NCBI RefSeq assembly: GCF_036880965.1
Contig: NZ_JBAJMV010000001.1
Location: 992,001 to 1,056,000 of the forward strand
Length of the DNA stretch: 64,000 bases
Reading direction: 5' to 3'
Origin: JAUASW01 sp036880965
GTDB taxonomy: Bacteria > Pseudomonadota > Gammaproteobacteria > Burkholderiales > Burkholderiaceae_C
The notes below the pieces were generated by a model. The model ran no database searches. It was not told the origin of the DNA and saw only the letters and a program-made list of their open reading frames with translations. The position numbers and the translations under genes are program-made. Shown here piece after piece: positions 1-8,649 of this stretch (its first letter is position 1; each line of letters starts with the position of its first letter).

Positions 1-270
1 CAAGCGCTTCACCTCGCCAAAGCCACTGAAGCGCCACATACCCTTGGGCACGCGCAGGCTCCACAGCACCGTCACATAAAGCAGCACCAGCGCCAGCAGC
101 ACGCCGGCGTCGTAGCCAGGCCTGGCCGACAGCCAGCGCTCGAAACCGAGCCGAAACAGGTAGGTGGCCTGCCAGGCCAGCGCCACCACGGCCGCATCGA
201 GCAGCAGCGACAAGGGCTCGCGCCAGCGGCGGATGCGGGTCAGGAAAGCGTCGAGTGAGAGCCAGAACAT
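1..270 (-). CDS. Membrane nucleotide-sugar 4,6-dehydratase, CapD/WbpM/PglF-like (partial, N-terminus only)
   Basis: The gene starts at an ATG ending at 270 and runs off the left edge, so only about 90 residues are visible. They hold hydrophobic membrane segments and end in a WRFSGFGEVKRL-type stretch, which is characteristic of the membrane part that precedes the dehydratase domain in CapD/WbpM/PglF proteins. Those enzymes make UDP-4-keto-6-deoxy-GlcNAc at the inner membrane. The PglC-like transferase and PglE-like aminotransferase just upstream fit a 4-amino-sugar pathway. The catalytic Rossmann domain is outside the window, so the assignment rests on the N-terminus and context. Confidence 0.72.
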   Translation of the reverse strand, partial: MFWLSLDAFLTRIRRWREPLSLLLDAAVVALAWQATYLFRLGFERWLSARPGYDAGVLLALVLLYVTVLWSLRVPKGMWRFSGFGEVKRL

Positions 271-283
271 GCCGAAGCTTCCA

Positions 284-871
284 TCAGCGCCGCAGCGCTG
301 CCAGGGTCGAGAAGATCAGGCGCAGGTCACCGCCGAGGCTGGCCTGCTTCACATAGTCGGCGGCCAGGGCCAGCTTGGCCGGCATCACGACCTCGATGTA
401 TTCGCGCTCGGGATCGCTCGCAGCAGCCAGGCGCTCGCTTTCATTGCGATAGCGCAGCGAAGCCGGGTCGGTGATACCCGGTCGGACTGAGAGCACCAGG
501 CGACGCATTTCTTCGGGGTACATCGCCACGTACTTGGGCACCTCGGGCCGCGGGCCGACCAGGCTCATCGCGCCGCGCAACACGTCCCACAGCTGCGGCA
601 ACTCATCCAGCTTGTAGCGGCGCAGAAGCTCGCCGCTGCGGGTGATGCGCGGGTCGGCGCCCACGGTGATCTGCGCGCCGGCATTGTCAGCACGCATGGT
701 GCGGAACTTGTGGATCAGGAAGGGTTGGCCATGCCGCCCCACCCGCTCCTGCCTGAAGAACACGGGGCCGGACGAATCGAGCTTGACCCACACGGCGAGC
801 ACGACGAGCAGCGGCGCGAGCAGGGCCAGGCCCAGCGCCGCGCAAAAGATGTCGAATGCCCGCTTGGCCAT
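284..871 (-). CDS. Initiating sugar phosphate transferase (PglC/WcaJ-type)
   Basis: A 195-residue bacterial sugar transferase. It has one N-terminal membrane segment (about residues 8-30), then the family signature with SGPVFFRQERVG, HKFRTM and GPRPE blocks. The short length matches the monotopic PglC group, not the long WbaP/WcaJ proteins with five membrane helices. It should transfer a sugar-1-phosphate from UDP-sugar to undecaprenyl phosphate at the cytoplasmic face of the inner membrane, starting the repeat unit. It lies 4 bases after the aminotransferase gene and 13 bases before the dehydratase, within one operon. The exact sugar is inferred only from the neighbours. Confidence 0.9.
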   Translation of the reverse strand: MAKRAFDIFCAALGLALLAPLLVVLAVWVKLDSSGPVFFRQERVGRHGQPFLIHKFRTMRADNAGAQITVGADPRITRSGELLRRYKLDELPQLWDVLRGAMSLVGPRPEVPKYVAMYPEEMRRLVLSVRPGITDPASLRYRNESERLAAASDPEREYIEVVMPAKLALAADYVKQASLGGDLRLIFSTLAALRR

Positions 872-875
872 GACC

Positions 876-2054
876 TCAGGCGCCCTGCACGATCTCGCGC
901 ACGGCGGTGATCACGCGCTGTACATCTGCATCCGTCATCGCCGTGTAGAGCGGGATGCTCAGCATGCGCTCGTAGGCCTTCTGCGAATGCGGGAACTGCT
1001 CGGGGCGCAGGCTGTAGCGATCGCGCCAGTAGGGCTGCAGATGCAGCGGGATGTAGTGCACGCTGCAGCCGATGCCGCGGGCATACATCTGTTCGATGAA
1101 GGCGTCGCGGTCCATCTCGAGATCGTCAGCCAGGCGCAGCACAAACAGATGCCACGAATGGGTGTCGCCTTCCACCGGCAGCGGCGGCATGATCAAGGGC
1201 AGATCGACAAAGGCCCCGAGGTACTGCTGGGCGATCTGCTCGCGGCGCGCCTGGAAAGCCGGGATGCGCTTGAGCTGGTGGATGCCCAGCGCCGCAGCGA
1301 TGTCGGTCAGGTTGTACTTGAAGCCCGGCGCCACGATCTCGTAGTACCAGCTGGGCACCTTGGCGGTGAAGCGATCGAACGCGTCGCGGTTGATGCCATG
1401 CAGGCGCATCACCTTGGCTCGCTTGGCAAGCTCGGCGTTGCGCGTCACCAGCATGCCGCCCTCACCGGTCGTCATCGTCTTGTTGGCATAGAAGCTGAAC
1501 ACGGTGGCATCGCTGCCCATGGTGCCGATCAGCTCCTTCTCCAGTGTCGTGGGCAAGGCGTGGGCTGCGTCCTCGACCACGCGCAAACCGTGCTTGCGAG
1601 CGATGTCGAGGATGGCAATCATGTCCACCGCCAGGCCCGCGTAATGCACAGGCACGATGGCCTTGGTACGCGGCGTGATCGCCGCCTCGACCAGCTTCGG
1701 GTCGATATTGAGCGTGGCCGGGTCGATATCCACCAGCACCACGTCCGCCCCCAGGTAGCGCACCACTTCAGCGGTGGCTGTGAAGGTGTGGGTGGTGGTG
1801 ATCACCTCGTCGCCGGGACCGATGCCTATGGCTTCCAGCGCCAGATGCAGCCCCGCCGTGGCCGAGTTGACCGAGATGCACTCGATCTGTGGCTCACCGA
1901 GGAAGGCAGCAAAATCCTGCTCGAACCTGCGTGCCTTCGGGCCGGTGGTGACCCAGCCGGAGCGCAGTGTATCGACCACTTCGTTGATCTCGTCCTCACC
2001 GATCTCGGGCAGGGCGAAGGGCAGGAAGGCTTGCTTGGTTTCAGAAGAACTCAT
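876..2054 (-). CDS. DegT/DnrJ/EryC1/StrS aminotransferase, PglE-like
   Basis: A PLP-dependent sugar aminotransferase of 392 residues. Lys192, in the FYANKTMTTGEGG block, is the expected Schiff-base lysine, and EDAAHALP is the cofactor-binding Asp motif. I chose the ATG at 2054 because it overlaps the upstream TGA as ATGA and is followed by the conserved FALPEIGEDEI start; a longer reading to 2138 has no family support. Beside a PglC-type transferase and a CapD/PglF-type dehydratase, the likely role is to aminate UDP-4-keto-6-deoxy-GlcNAc at C4. Substrate is inference. Confidence 0.88.
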   Translation of the reverse strand: MSSSETKQAFLPFALPEIGEDEINEVVDTLRSGWVTTGPKARRFEQDFAAFLGEPQIECISVNSATAGLHLALEAIGIGPGDEVITTTHTFTATAEVVRYLGADVVLVDIDPATLNIDPKLVEAAITPRTKAIVPVHYAGLAVDMIAILDIARKHGLRVVEDAAHALPTTLEKELIGTMGSDATVFSFYANKTMTTGEGGMLVTRNAELAKRAKVMRLHGINRDAFDRFTAKVPSWYYEIVAPGFKYNLTDIAAALGIHQLKRIPAFQARREQIAQQYLGAFVDLPLIMPPLPVEGDTHSWHLFVLRLADDLEMDRDAFIEQMYARGIGCSVHYIPLHLQPYWRDRYSLRPEQFPHSQKAYERMLSIPLYTAMTDADVQRVITAVREIVQGA

Positions 2055-2746
2055 GGCTTCTCGATCACGGCCAGCACATGCGTGCGCAGCCAGGGAATGC
2101 TGTTGAAGACGGTGTAAGCGCCCGGATGCAGGCGGCACACCAGCCGCGCCAAGGGCGGCGCCAGCGTCAGGCGCTGACTGCCGACCCGCGCCTGCGGGAA
2201 CAGCTCACGCACCCGGCGCAGCGGTACGCCGCGCACATCGGCATTGCGCGGATTGTCGACGATGAAGTCGTACCAGAGCACCGCCCCACCGGGCTTGAGC
2301 CAGCGCCACATGGCATCAGCCAGCTGCTGTTGCACTGCGTCGCTCAGGATGGAGGAAAACACGGTCGACTGGAAAACGAAATCCTGGCTGCCCGGCTCAA
2401 TGCCGACCTGCGTGGCGTCACCCGCCAACAGCTTCACGCGCGCCGGCAACACCCGCTGCGCCAGCTCGAAGCGCTCCTGCAAGAGCTCGATGCCGCAAAG
2501 ATGCTCGGGTGCGAAGCCGGCTCGCAAGAGCTCCAGCAGGTTGCCGCCGGCACCGCAGCCAACCTCGGTCAGCTTCCAGTCCTGCGGACGCCCGGGCTTC
2601 TTGGCCAGCAGCGTCAAGAGCGCTCGCTCGCGTTCCTGCAGCATCTGCCAGACCTCGGGCCGCAAGAGGCTGTAGCGGTCGCCCGCATCGCGCCGCGCAT
2701 AGCGCTCGGCAATGGCAGCGATCTCTTGCTGGCGTTCCTGGTTCAT
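2051..2746 (-). CDS. Class I SAM-dependent methyltransferase
   Basis: A 231-residue Rossmann-fold methyltransferase. Motif I is visible as LTEVGCGAGGNLLELL, followed by acidic residues at the end of strand beta2 (CGIELLQERF). The ATG at 2746 lies 10 bases after the previous gene's stop and starts MNQERQQEIA; the open frame upstream of it overlaps the glycosyltransferase gene and lacks family character. It sits between a glycosyltransferase and an aminotransferase, so it probably methylates a sugar or a lipid-linked glycan in this cluster. I cannot tell the acceptor. Confidence 0.8.
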   Translation of the reverse strand: MNQERQQEIAAIAERYARRDAGDRYSLLRPEVWQMLQERERALLTLLAKKPGRPQDWKLTEVGCGAGGNLLELLRAGFAPEHLCGIELLQERFELAQRVLPARVKLLAGDATQVGIEPGSQDFVFQSTVFSSILSDAVQQQLADAMWRWLKPGGAVLWYDFIVDNPRNADVRGVPLRRVRELFPQARVGSQRLTLAPPLARLVCRLHPGAYTVFNSIPWLRTHVLAVIEKP

Positions 2747-2756
2747 TCGGCGAGGG

Positions 2757-3971
2757 TCATTGCAAGGCGTTGATGAATTGCTGAGCCAGCACGGGATAAG
2801 TGTGATTGGCCAGCACGAAGGCCCGACCACGCTGGCCCATGGCCGCGCGTTCTTCCGCACTCATTGCAGCCAGGCGGCGCACGCCTTCAGCCACCGCCTG
2901 CGCGTCCTCCGGCGGCACGGTCAGGCCGGCTTGCGCTTCGGCCACCGGGTCATTGCCGGCCTCAACCGAATGCAGGACCGCACGCTCGGCCATCATGTAA
3001 TCCATCAGCTTGTTCGGTGCAATGCCGAAGCGGTAGATCGGCGTGCGTTGCCAGCCGATGTAGGCAATGTCGAAACCCTTCAGAAGCGCGGGAATCTGGC
3101 GCTTCGGGATGGGCGAGAACATCGTCACATTCGTCAGGCCTTCATCGCGCACGCGCGCCTGGAGCCGTTCTTTCTCATGGCCACCCCCCACCAGCACGAT
3201 GCTGACGGATTCGTTCTTCAGGAGCTTGGCCGCATCGAGCAGCACGTCCAGCGCATTGGGCAGGCCGTGCGAGCCGGCATAGCCCAGGACGAGACGGCCT
3301 GCCGCTCTTTGCGTGGCCAGATGCGCAGTCAGTTCGGCGTTCAGCGCTTCGCTTTCGCCTTCCCATTCATCCAGCGTGATGCCGTTGGGCACGATGTGCA
3401 GCTTCTTCAGGTCGAGCCCATGCGAAGCCATGTGCTGGTGCACCTTGGGCAGCATCGAGACGACGACATCGGCGTCGCGGTAGGCATCGTTCTCGGCCTT
3501 CTGGCACAGCATCGCAAAGGGGTGATGCGGCGACATGCCGGAGAGCTCGATCGGTGACAGCGGCCAGAGGTCGTGCACTTCATAGACCAACTTGGCTTTG
3601 GCCAGACGCGCCACCTTGCGGGCCACCCAGAAGTCCATCGGGTAGGTGGACGATGCAATCACCGCATCCGGCCGGAACTCGCGCGCCAGCGCCGTCGCAT
3701 CCCCACTCACCTGGCGGCAGAACGACCAGATATTGCGCACCCGGCCCAGGCCGTTGCCCTCGTACTTCGGCGTCTGGTACCAGCAGTAGCTGATGCCGTC
3801 GATCTTCTCGCCGAGCTTGGTGGGCTGCGTCGTGCGCACATGCGAATGCGAGGCCGCGAGTGTCAGCACCTGATGGCCCTGACGCACCCATTCGCGCGCC
3901 AGGTAGTAGGGCCGGTACTCCATGCCCAGTTCGGGCGATCCGGCGTAATGATTGATCAGCAAGAGCCTCAA
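2757..3971 (-). CDS. Glycosyltransferase family 4, WbuB-like
   Basis: A 404-residue GT-B retaining glycosyltransferase. The N-terminus (LLINHYAGSPELGMEYRPYY) matches the WbuB/CapM-like GT4 group. The C-terminal nucleotide-sugar domain has the AGSHG and GGGHEK turns and an E-x7-E-like stretch near GIAPNKLMDYM. The start codon is TTG at 3971, overlapping the upstream TGA as TTGA, which indicates translational coupling. It should add a sugar to the undecaprenyl-linked O-unit in the cytoplasm. Donor and linkage are unknown. Confidence 0.86.
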   Translation of the reverse strand: MRLLLINHYAGSPELGMEYRPYYLAREWVRQGHQVLTLAASHSHVRTTQPTKLGEKIDGISYCWYQTPKYEGNGLGRVRNIWSFCRQVSGDATALAREFRPDAVIASSTYPMDFWVARKVARLAKAKLVYEVHDLWPLSPIELSGMSPHHPFAMLCQKAENDAYRDADVVVSMLPKVHQHMASHGLDLKKLHIVPNGITLDEWEGESEALNAELTAHLATQRAAGRLVLGYAGSHGLPNALDVLLDAAKLLKNESVSIVLVGGGHEKERLQARVRDEGLTNVTMFSPIPKRQIPALLKGFDIAYIGWQRTPIYRFGIAPNKLMDYMMAERAVLHSVEAGNDPVAEAQAGLTVPPEDAQAVAEGVRRLAAMSAEERAAMGQRGRAFVLANHTYPVLAQQFINALQ

Positions 3972-5038
3972 GGGGCCGTTCCTTCGATGTGCTTCAGACG
4001 TTCAAGAAATCGTCCCACGGCGGGGCCGAACAAGCCATGCTCGGCAACCCATGCTCGGTTGGCGACGCCAGCGCCCTCCGGGTCGGCGAAAGCATCCAGC
4101 TGCCCGGGCAGCCGGGCCTCGTCGCGCAGGATCAGGCCGCGGCCGGCGCCCTCGCCGACCAGCTCATGGTTGGCCGGCAGGTCCGAGAGTATCGGCAGGC
4201 ATTCATGCGCCATGGCCTCCAGCACCGAGACGGCCACCGAATCACTCTGCGGCAGGCTCAGGTACCAGCGGGCCCGGGCGTAGCAGCCGCCCTGCGTCTT
4301 GGCGTCGAGCCTGCCGACGAACTCGACCTTGTCGGCCAGGCCCAGCGCGCGCACCTGCTGCTCCAGCGCCGCGCGCAGGCTGCCGTCATTGGCAACCACC
4401 AGGCGCGCCTCGGCCTGCTGGGCTGCCACCGCTGCGAAGGCCGTGATCACCCGCTCCGGCGCGTAGATCGGCTCCAGCCCGCGGTTGGCGAAGAACAGCC
4501 AGGGGCTCTTTCTTGCGCCCTGCTTGGGCAAAGCCTCGAGGCCAAAGGGGAAAGTCATCACCTCACGGGCGCCCAGCGCCAGCATGCGCTGCGTCATGTG
4601 GCGCGAGTCGGACGTGGTCAAGGCGCAGGCCTTCAGGACCCGCTGCGTCAACCAGCGGTAGGCCCAGCCCTGTTCGGGCGTGACCAGGATGTCGCTGCCC
4701 CAGGCCGAGCCGGCGATGCGCGCTCGCAGGCCCCAGCCGCGCTTGGCGGCCCAGGCCAGGGTGCCGTGCGAAGTCAGGTAGTGCGCATGCAGCCAGTCGG
4801 CATCGATCCTGGACAACCAGCGACCCAGTGCCGGCAACTTGGCCAGCACGGCCACATTGCCACCGCCATGGGCCGGGTCCGAGTGCATTGCCAGGCGACG
4901 CTCGGCGGGCAGCAGCGCATCGAACCCCGGCGCAAAGCCGCGCGACGAGGCCGCCCACAGCTCGACTTGCGGCTGCAGCGCCCGCGCCCACTTGAGCAGG
5001 TGCGGGCTTTCGCCGTCACCAATCAGCACCAGTTTCAT
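3968..5038 (-). CDS. Glycosyltransferase family 4
   Basis: A 356-residue GT-B fold glycosyltransferase. It opens with KLVLIGDGESPHLLKWA, a typical N-terminal Rossmann start, and carries WLHAHYLTSHG and a C-terminal LPQSDSVAVSVLEAMAHE block holding the E-x7-E donor-binding motif of GT4. The ATG at 5038 overlaps the acetyltransferase stop as ATGA, and its own stop overlaps the next gene, so three genes in a row are translationally coupled. It is the second of two GT4 enzymes here, implying at least three sugars per unit when the initiating transferase is counted. Confidence 0.85.
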   Translation of the reverse strand: MKLVLIGDGESPHLLKWARALQPQVELWAASSRGFAPGFDALLPAERRLAMHSDPAHGGGNVAVLAKLPALGRWLSRIDADWLHAHYLTSHGTLAWAAKRGWGLRARIAGSAWGSDILVTPEQGWAYRWLTQRVLKACALTTSDSRHMTQRMLALGAREVMTFPFGLEALPKQGARKSPWLFFANRGLEPIYAPERVITAFAAVAAQQAEARLVVANDGSLRAALEQQVRALGLADKVEFVGRLDAKTQGGCYARARWYLSLPQSDSVAVSVLEAMAHECLPILSDLPANHELVGEGAGRGLILRDEARLPGQLDAFADPEGAGVANRAWVAEHGLFGPAVGRFLERLKHIEGTAP

Positions 5039-5628
5039 TGATGCTTGTCCGGCAGCTCGCCGGCCCAGGCCTCGTAGTGCGCCGCCATCCAGGGATAGCG
5101 GCCAAGGAGCTCGGCGTCACGGTGGCGCACATCGCCGATCTGCACCGCCGGCTGGCCTTGCATGATCGCGAAATCGGGCACCTCGCCGCGCACCTGCGAA
5201 TAGGCACAGATCACGCAGCCCTTGCCAATATTCGCGCCCGATTCGATCAGGCTGTGCGGGCCGACAAAGCTGTAGGCGCCGATGCGGATCGGCGCCTTCA
5301 GGTAGCCGGGCGGCGGGCCGGTGTGCTCCACATAGGCACGGCCCAGCAGGCGGATCGACCGGTGCGAGCTGTGCGTGACGATGGAGACGAAGTTGGTGAT
5401 CTGAACGCCTTCCTCGATGTCCAGGCCCGCGGTCGCATCGATGAAGTTGAACTGGCCGATGAAGACATGATCAGCCAGGCGCAGGCCCGACTCGCCGTCG
5501 ATGCAGGTGCTGGGCGCCACACGGGTGTGCGGCAGGTCCTCGCCGCGCGAGCCGCGCTCGCCGAACACCATGCGGTAGAACAGCGTGCGCCACAGCAGGC
5601 GCCGACAACGGTTCAGGATCGCTCTCAT
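5035..5628 (-). CDS. Left-handed beta-helix acyltransferase (WbbJ-like O-acetyltransferase)
   Basis: A 197-residue protein with hexapeptide repeats typical of the left-handed beta-helix acetyltransferase fold, between about residues 45 and 165 (for example IRIGAYSFVGPHSLIESG and IGKGCVICAYS). The THSSH loop carries the likely catalytic histidine. It most resembles O-acetyltransferases that decorate surface polysaccharide and lacks the GAGGHA-type N-terminal Rossmann domain of PglD. It is coupled to both neighbours by 4-base overlaps. Target sugar is unknown. Confidence 0.82.
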   Translation of the reverse strand: MRAILNRCRRLLWRTLFYRMVFGERGSRGEDLPHTRVAPSTCIDGESGLRLADHVFIGQFNFIDATAGLDIEEGVQITNFVSIVTHSSHRSIRLLGRAYVEHTGPPPGYLKAPIRIGAYSFVGPHSLIESGANIGKGCVICAYSQVRGEVPDFAIMQGQPAVQIGDVRHRDAELLGRYPWMAAHYEAWAGELPDKHQ

Positions 5629-6851
5629 GCTCGTTCCTCATGCCTCCAATGGGCCAGCGACCAGAAAAAGTAGCTGAAGTAGAGCAGCATTGCCGCCGAC
5701 ACGCCCCAGGCAGCGCCGATCAGGCCGCCCAGCTTCAGACCGGCAGCCAGGCCGCCGACGAACATCAGCTGCCCCACCAGCGCCAGGCGCAAGGCCCAGC
5801 CCTGTGCGCCCCAGGCCATGGTGGCGACCGACAGCGGCGAGGCAATGAAGTGCATGGCGATATAGGGTGCCAGGGCGCGGGCCAGGGTGCCGGCCTCGAC
5901 CCAGCGCTCACCGAACACGCGGGCAAACAGCCACGGCCCCCACAGCAGCAGCACGATCATCAGCGGCAGGGCCAGGCCGATCAGCACCAGCATGGTCCGG
6001 CGCACGGCGTAGAGGCCTTCGGCAGGCGTGGCTGCGCCAACCAGGCGCGGGTAAAGCGTCTGCGACAAGGCGCCGCCTACCAGGCCGGCCGGCGCCTTGA
6101 GATAGCGCAGGGCCAGGGCCCAGTAGCCCGCCGCCGCTTCGCCCGACCAGGCGGTGATCAGGATCAGCGCCAGGCTGTCTTGAAGCGCGCCGGCAAAGGC
6201 ATGCGGCGTGTTGAGCAGCGGAAAATCGCGGTGCTTGCGGGCCATGGCCTTGAGCGCCGCGCGGGGCTGCTTCCACACCGCCGCCCAACCGCCTTCAGGG
6301 CTTGGCCGCGAGAGCAGGAGTGCGGCTGCGAGCGCCGCGAGGATGGGGCCGAGCAGCAGGCCGACCGCGCCCGCCTGCAGCAAGCCCAGCACGACCTGGG
6401 CTGCCGAGCCACCACCGTACTGCACGACACGCGCAGCCGCCAGCGCCTTGAAGCGCTCGGCCCGCGTGGCCCACAAGGTCAGCCACTGTGTCATCGCGCC
6501 GGCCGCCACGGCGAGTGGCAGCCACCATGCCAGGCTCAAGTCCTGGACCAGCAAGAGCACGCCAGCCACGACGACGGAAACCGCAAGCACGCCCATCAGC
6601 ACGCGGGCGCACAAGCCCATCAGCACTGCGGCAGCGCCGGCGTCGCGCTCCAGCGGCAAGGCGAATTCATAGCGGGCACAGCCGACCACCGCGAGGTTGG
6701 TGGCCAGCGTCCAGATGAAGGAGAACTGGCCAAACTCCGTGGGCGAATAGAGCCGCGTGAGCCAAGGCCCCAGCAACAGCGGCAGGAGCTGCGCCAGGGC
6801 GCCGCCGGCCAGCAGGGTCAGCGTGCTGCGCAGCAGCCCCCTATCTCTCAT
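5625..6851 (-). CDS. Polysaccharide flippase (Wzx-like, MOP superfamily)
   Basis: A 408-residue integral membrane protein with about twelve hydrophobic segments. The N-terminus carries the LPLLLGPWLTRLYSPTEFGQF block, which is typical of the polysaccharide transporters in the MATE/MOP superfamily. It should move the undecaprenyl-linked O-unit across the inner membrane. It is the only flippase in the window, and I see no Wzy polymerase or ABC-2 exporter here, so the polymerisation genes must lie elsewhere. Confidence 0.86.
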   Translation of the reverse strand: MRDRGLLRSTLTLLAGGALAQLLPLLLGPWLTRLYSPTEFGQFSFIWTLATNLAVVGCARYEFALPLERDAGAAAVLMGLCARVLMGVLAVSVVVAGVLLLVQDLSLAWWLPLAVAAGAMTQWLTLWATRAERFKALAAARVVQYGGGSAAQVVLGLLQAGAVGLLLGPILAALAAALLLSRPSPEGGWAAVWKQPRAALKAMARKHRDFPLLNTPHAFAGALQDSLALILITAWSGEAAAGYWALALRYLKAPAGLVGGALSQTLYPRLVGAATPAEGLYAVRRTMLVLIGLALPLMIVLLLWGPWLFARVFGERWVEAGTLARALAPYIAMHFIASPLSVATMAWGAQGWALRLALVGQLMFVGGLAAGLKLGGLIGAAWGVSAAMLLYFSYFFWSLAHWRHEERA

Positions 6852-6858
6852 CAGGCGT

Positions 6859-7953
6859 TCAACCCAGGGCCTGCGCCAGCGCCTGGACCACGGCGTCCTG
6901 CTGCGCTTCGCTCAGGTCGGCGCTCATCGGCAGGCTCATCACACGCGCCGCGGCGGCTTCGGACCGCGGCAGGCTGAGGTCGGGTCGCGCATAGGCCGGC
7001 TGCCGGTGCAGCGGCTTGGGATAGTGGATGGCCGTGGGGATGCCAGCAGCGGTCAGCGCCGTCTGCAGCTCGGCGCGGCCTTCCACCATCACGGTGAACT
7101 GAGCCCAGACGCAATCGCGGTCGGCGCGCACGGCGAGACGCTCGAGCGGCAGGCCAGCCAGCTTGTGCTGATAGCGCTCACCGATCTCGCGGCGGCGTTG
7201 CAGCTCCCATTCGAAGCGCTCCAGCTTGGCCAGCACGATGGCGCATTGCAGCGTGTCCATGCGACCGCCAACGCCGACACGGGTGTGCGTATAGCGCTGG
7301 CTCTGGCCATGGATACGGATCTCGCGTGCGGCTTGCGCCAGCGCGTCGTCATCGGTGAACAGCGCGCCGCCGTCGCCATAGCAGCCCAGCGGCTTGCTCG
7401 GGAAGAAGCTGGTCGCGCCCCAGGTGGACAGGCCGCAGCTCTTGCGGTTCTTGTAGGTGGCGCCAAAGCTCTGCGCCGCATCTTCGATCACCGGGATGTT
7501 GCCGTGACGGGCCGCGATCGCATTGATCTCGTCCATGTCGCAGACCTGGCCATAGAGACTCACCGGCATGATGGCTCGGGTGCGCGGCGTGATCAGCGCC
7601 TCGATCCTGGCTGCATCGATATTGCAGGTATCGGGCTCGATGTCGGCATAGACCGGCACACCGCCCAGCAGCACGATGACCTCGACCGTGGCGGCAAAGG
7701 TGAAGGGCGTGGTGATGACCTCGTCGCCCGGCTTGAAGCCCATGGCCATCAAGGCGATCAGCAGGGCCTCGGTGCCGCTGGAGACGGTGATGCAGTGCTT
7801 GACGCCGACGAAGGCGGAGAGCTTCTCTTCCAGCTCCTTGACCTCGGGGCCCATGATGTACTGGCCATGGTCCAGCACCTTTTGCATGCGCTCGGCGATG
7901 GGGTCACGCAGCGCCTGGTACTGGGCCTTCAGGTCGATGAAAGGAATGCTCAA
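6859..7953 (-). CDS. wbpE: UDP-2-acetamido-2-deoxy-3-oxo-glucuronate aminotransferase (WbpE)
   Basis: A 364-residue PLP aminotransferase very like Pseudomonas WbpE: IPFIDLKAQYQ start, HGQYIMGPEV, EDAAQSFGA and the lysine motif SFFPSKPLGCYGDGG with Lys187. It aminates C3 of UDP-3-keto-GlcNAcA, the step after WbpB. The start is a TTG at 7953, overlapping the WbpD stop as TTGA with a GGAG site a few bases upstream; no in-frame ATG lies near the conserved N-terminus. Its place directly after wbpB and wbpD supports the specific name over a generic DegT call. Confidence 0.92.
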   Translation of the reverse strand: MSIPFIDLKAQYQALRDPIAERMQKVLDHGQYIMGPEVKELEEKLSAFVGVKHCITVSSGTEALLIALMAMGFKPGDEVITTPFTFAATVEVIVLLGGVPVYADIEPDTCNIDAARIEALITPRTRAIMPVSLYGQVCDMDEINAIAARHGNIPVIEDAAQSFGATYKNRKSCGLSTWGATSFFPSKPLGCYGDGGALFTDDDALAQAAREIRIHGQSQRYTHTRVGVGGRMDTLQCAIVLAKLERFEWELQRRREIGERYQHKLAGLPLERLAVRADRDCVWAQFTVMVEGRAELQTALTAAGIPTAIHYPKPLHRQPAYARPDLSLPRSEAAAARVMSLPMSADLSEAQQDAVVQALAQALG

Positions 7954-8558
7954 GAACGATCTCCTTCGCGAGCCAGGGCCACGCCATCAGGCCCCAGTCG
8001 ATAAACATCACCGGTCTGCTTGCACTCGGCATAGCAAAGGTCCGTGTCGGCAGGCAAAACCAGGGGCAGCTCAAGCCGCTCCCCATGCCGGGTCATCCAG
8101 CCGATCTGGCGTGCCGGCACGCCGACCACCAGGGCGAATGGCGCAACGTCCGCGGTGACTACAGCACCGGCGCCGACGAAGGCGTACGCACCTATCGTCG
8201 TGCCACAGACGATGGTGCAGTTGGCACCCAGCGTCGCCCCCTGCTTGACCAGCGTGCGGCGGTATTCGTTCTTGCGCGCCACGGCGGCGCGCGGGTTGTA
8301 GACGTTGGTGAACACCATCGACGGCCCGCAGAACACGTCGCTCTCCAGCGTCACAGCGTCGTACACCGAGACGTTGTTCTGGATGCGGACGTTGTCGCCG
8401 ATGCTCACGTCGTTGCCGACGTAGACACCCTGCCCCAGCGAGCAGCGCTCGCCGATGCGGGCACCCGGGCTGACATGGGCGAAGTGCCAGACCTTGGTGC
8501 CCGCGCCCAGCTGCGCGCCATCGTCGACGATGGCGCTGTCGTGCTTCCAGTAGGTCAT
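7950..8558 (-). CDS. wbpD: UDP-2-acetamido-3-amino-2,3-dideoxy-glucuronate N-acetyltransferase (WbpD)
   Basis: A 202-residue hexapeptide acetyltransferase with many [LIV]-G-x4 turns (KVWHFAHVSPGARIG, GNDVSIGDNVRIQNNVSVYD, TNVYNPRAAV). This is the WbpD/WlbB signature. It N-acetylates the C3 amino group to give UDP-GlcNAc(3NAc)A, the 2,3-diacetamido uronic acid. I start it at the ATG at 8558 (TYWKHDSAIV); the frame stays open upstream through a GC-rich repeat but that part has no acetyltransferase character. The stop overlaps the wbpE start. Confidence 0.92.
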   Translation of the reverse strand: MTYWKHDSAIVDDGAQLGAGTKVWHFAHVSPGARIGERCSLGQGVYVGNDVSIGDNVRIQNNVSVYDAVTLESDVFCGPSMVFTNVYNPRAAVARKNEYRRTLVKQGATLGANCTIVCGTTIGAYAFVGAGAVVTADVAPFALVVGVPARQIGWMTRHGERLELPLVLPADTDLCYAECKQTGDVYRLGPDGVALAREGDRS

Positions 8559-8570
8559 GTCGTTCGCCGG

Positions 8571-8647
8571 ACCACCCCAAGGGCGACATGCGCCCCCTCG
8601 GGGGGCAGTGAAGCGGCGACGCCGCAAACGTGGGGGCTCATCATTGC
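8571..8647. repeat. GC-rich palindromic intergenic element, copy A
   Basis: The 91-base space between wbpB and wbpD holds a C-run facing a G-run (CCCCCTCGGGGGG) and a GCGGCGACGCCGC hairpin, lying just after the wbpB stop codon on the minus strand. Four similar elements occur at 24330, 37684, 38566 and 50360. It may act as a transcript 3' end or stabilising stem. Confidence 0.55.
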
Positions 8648-8649
8648 TT

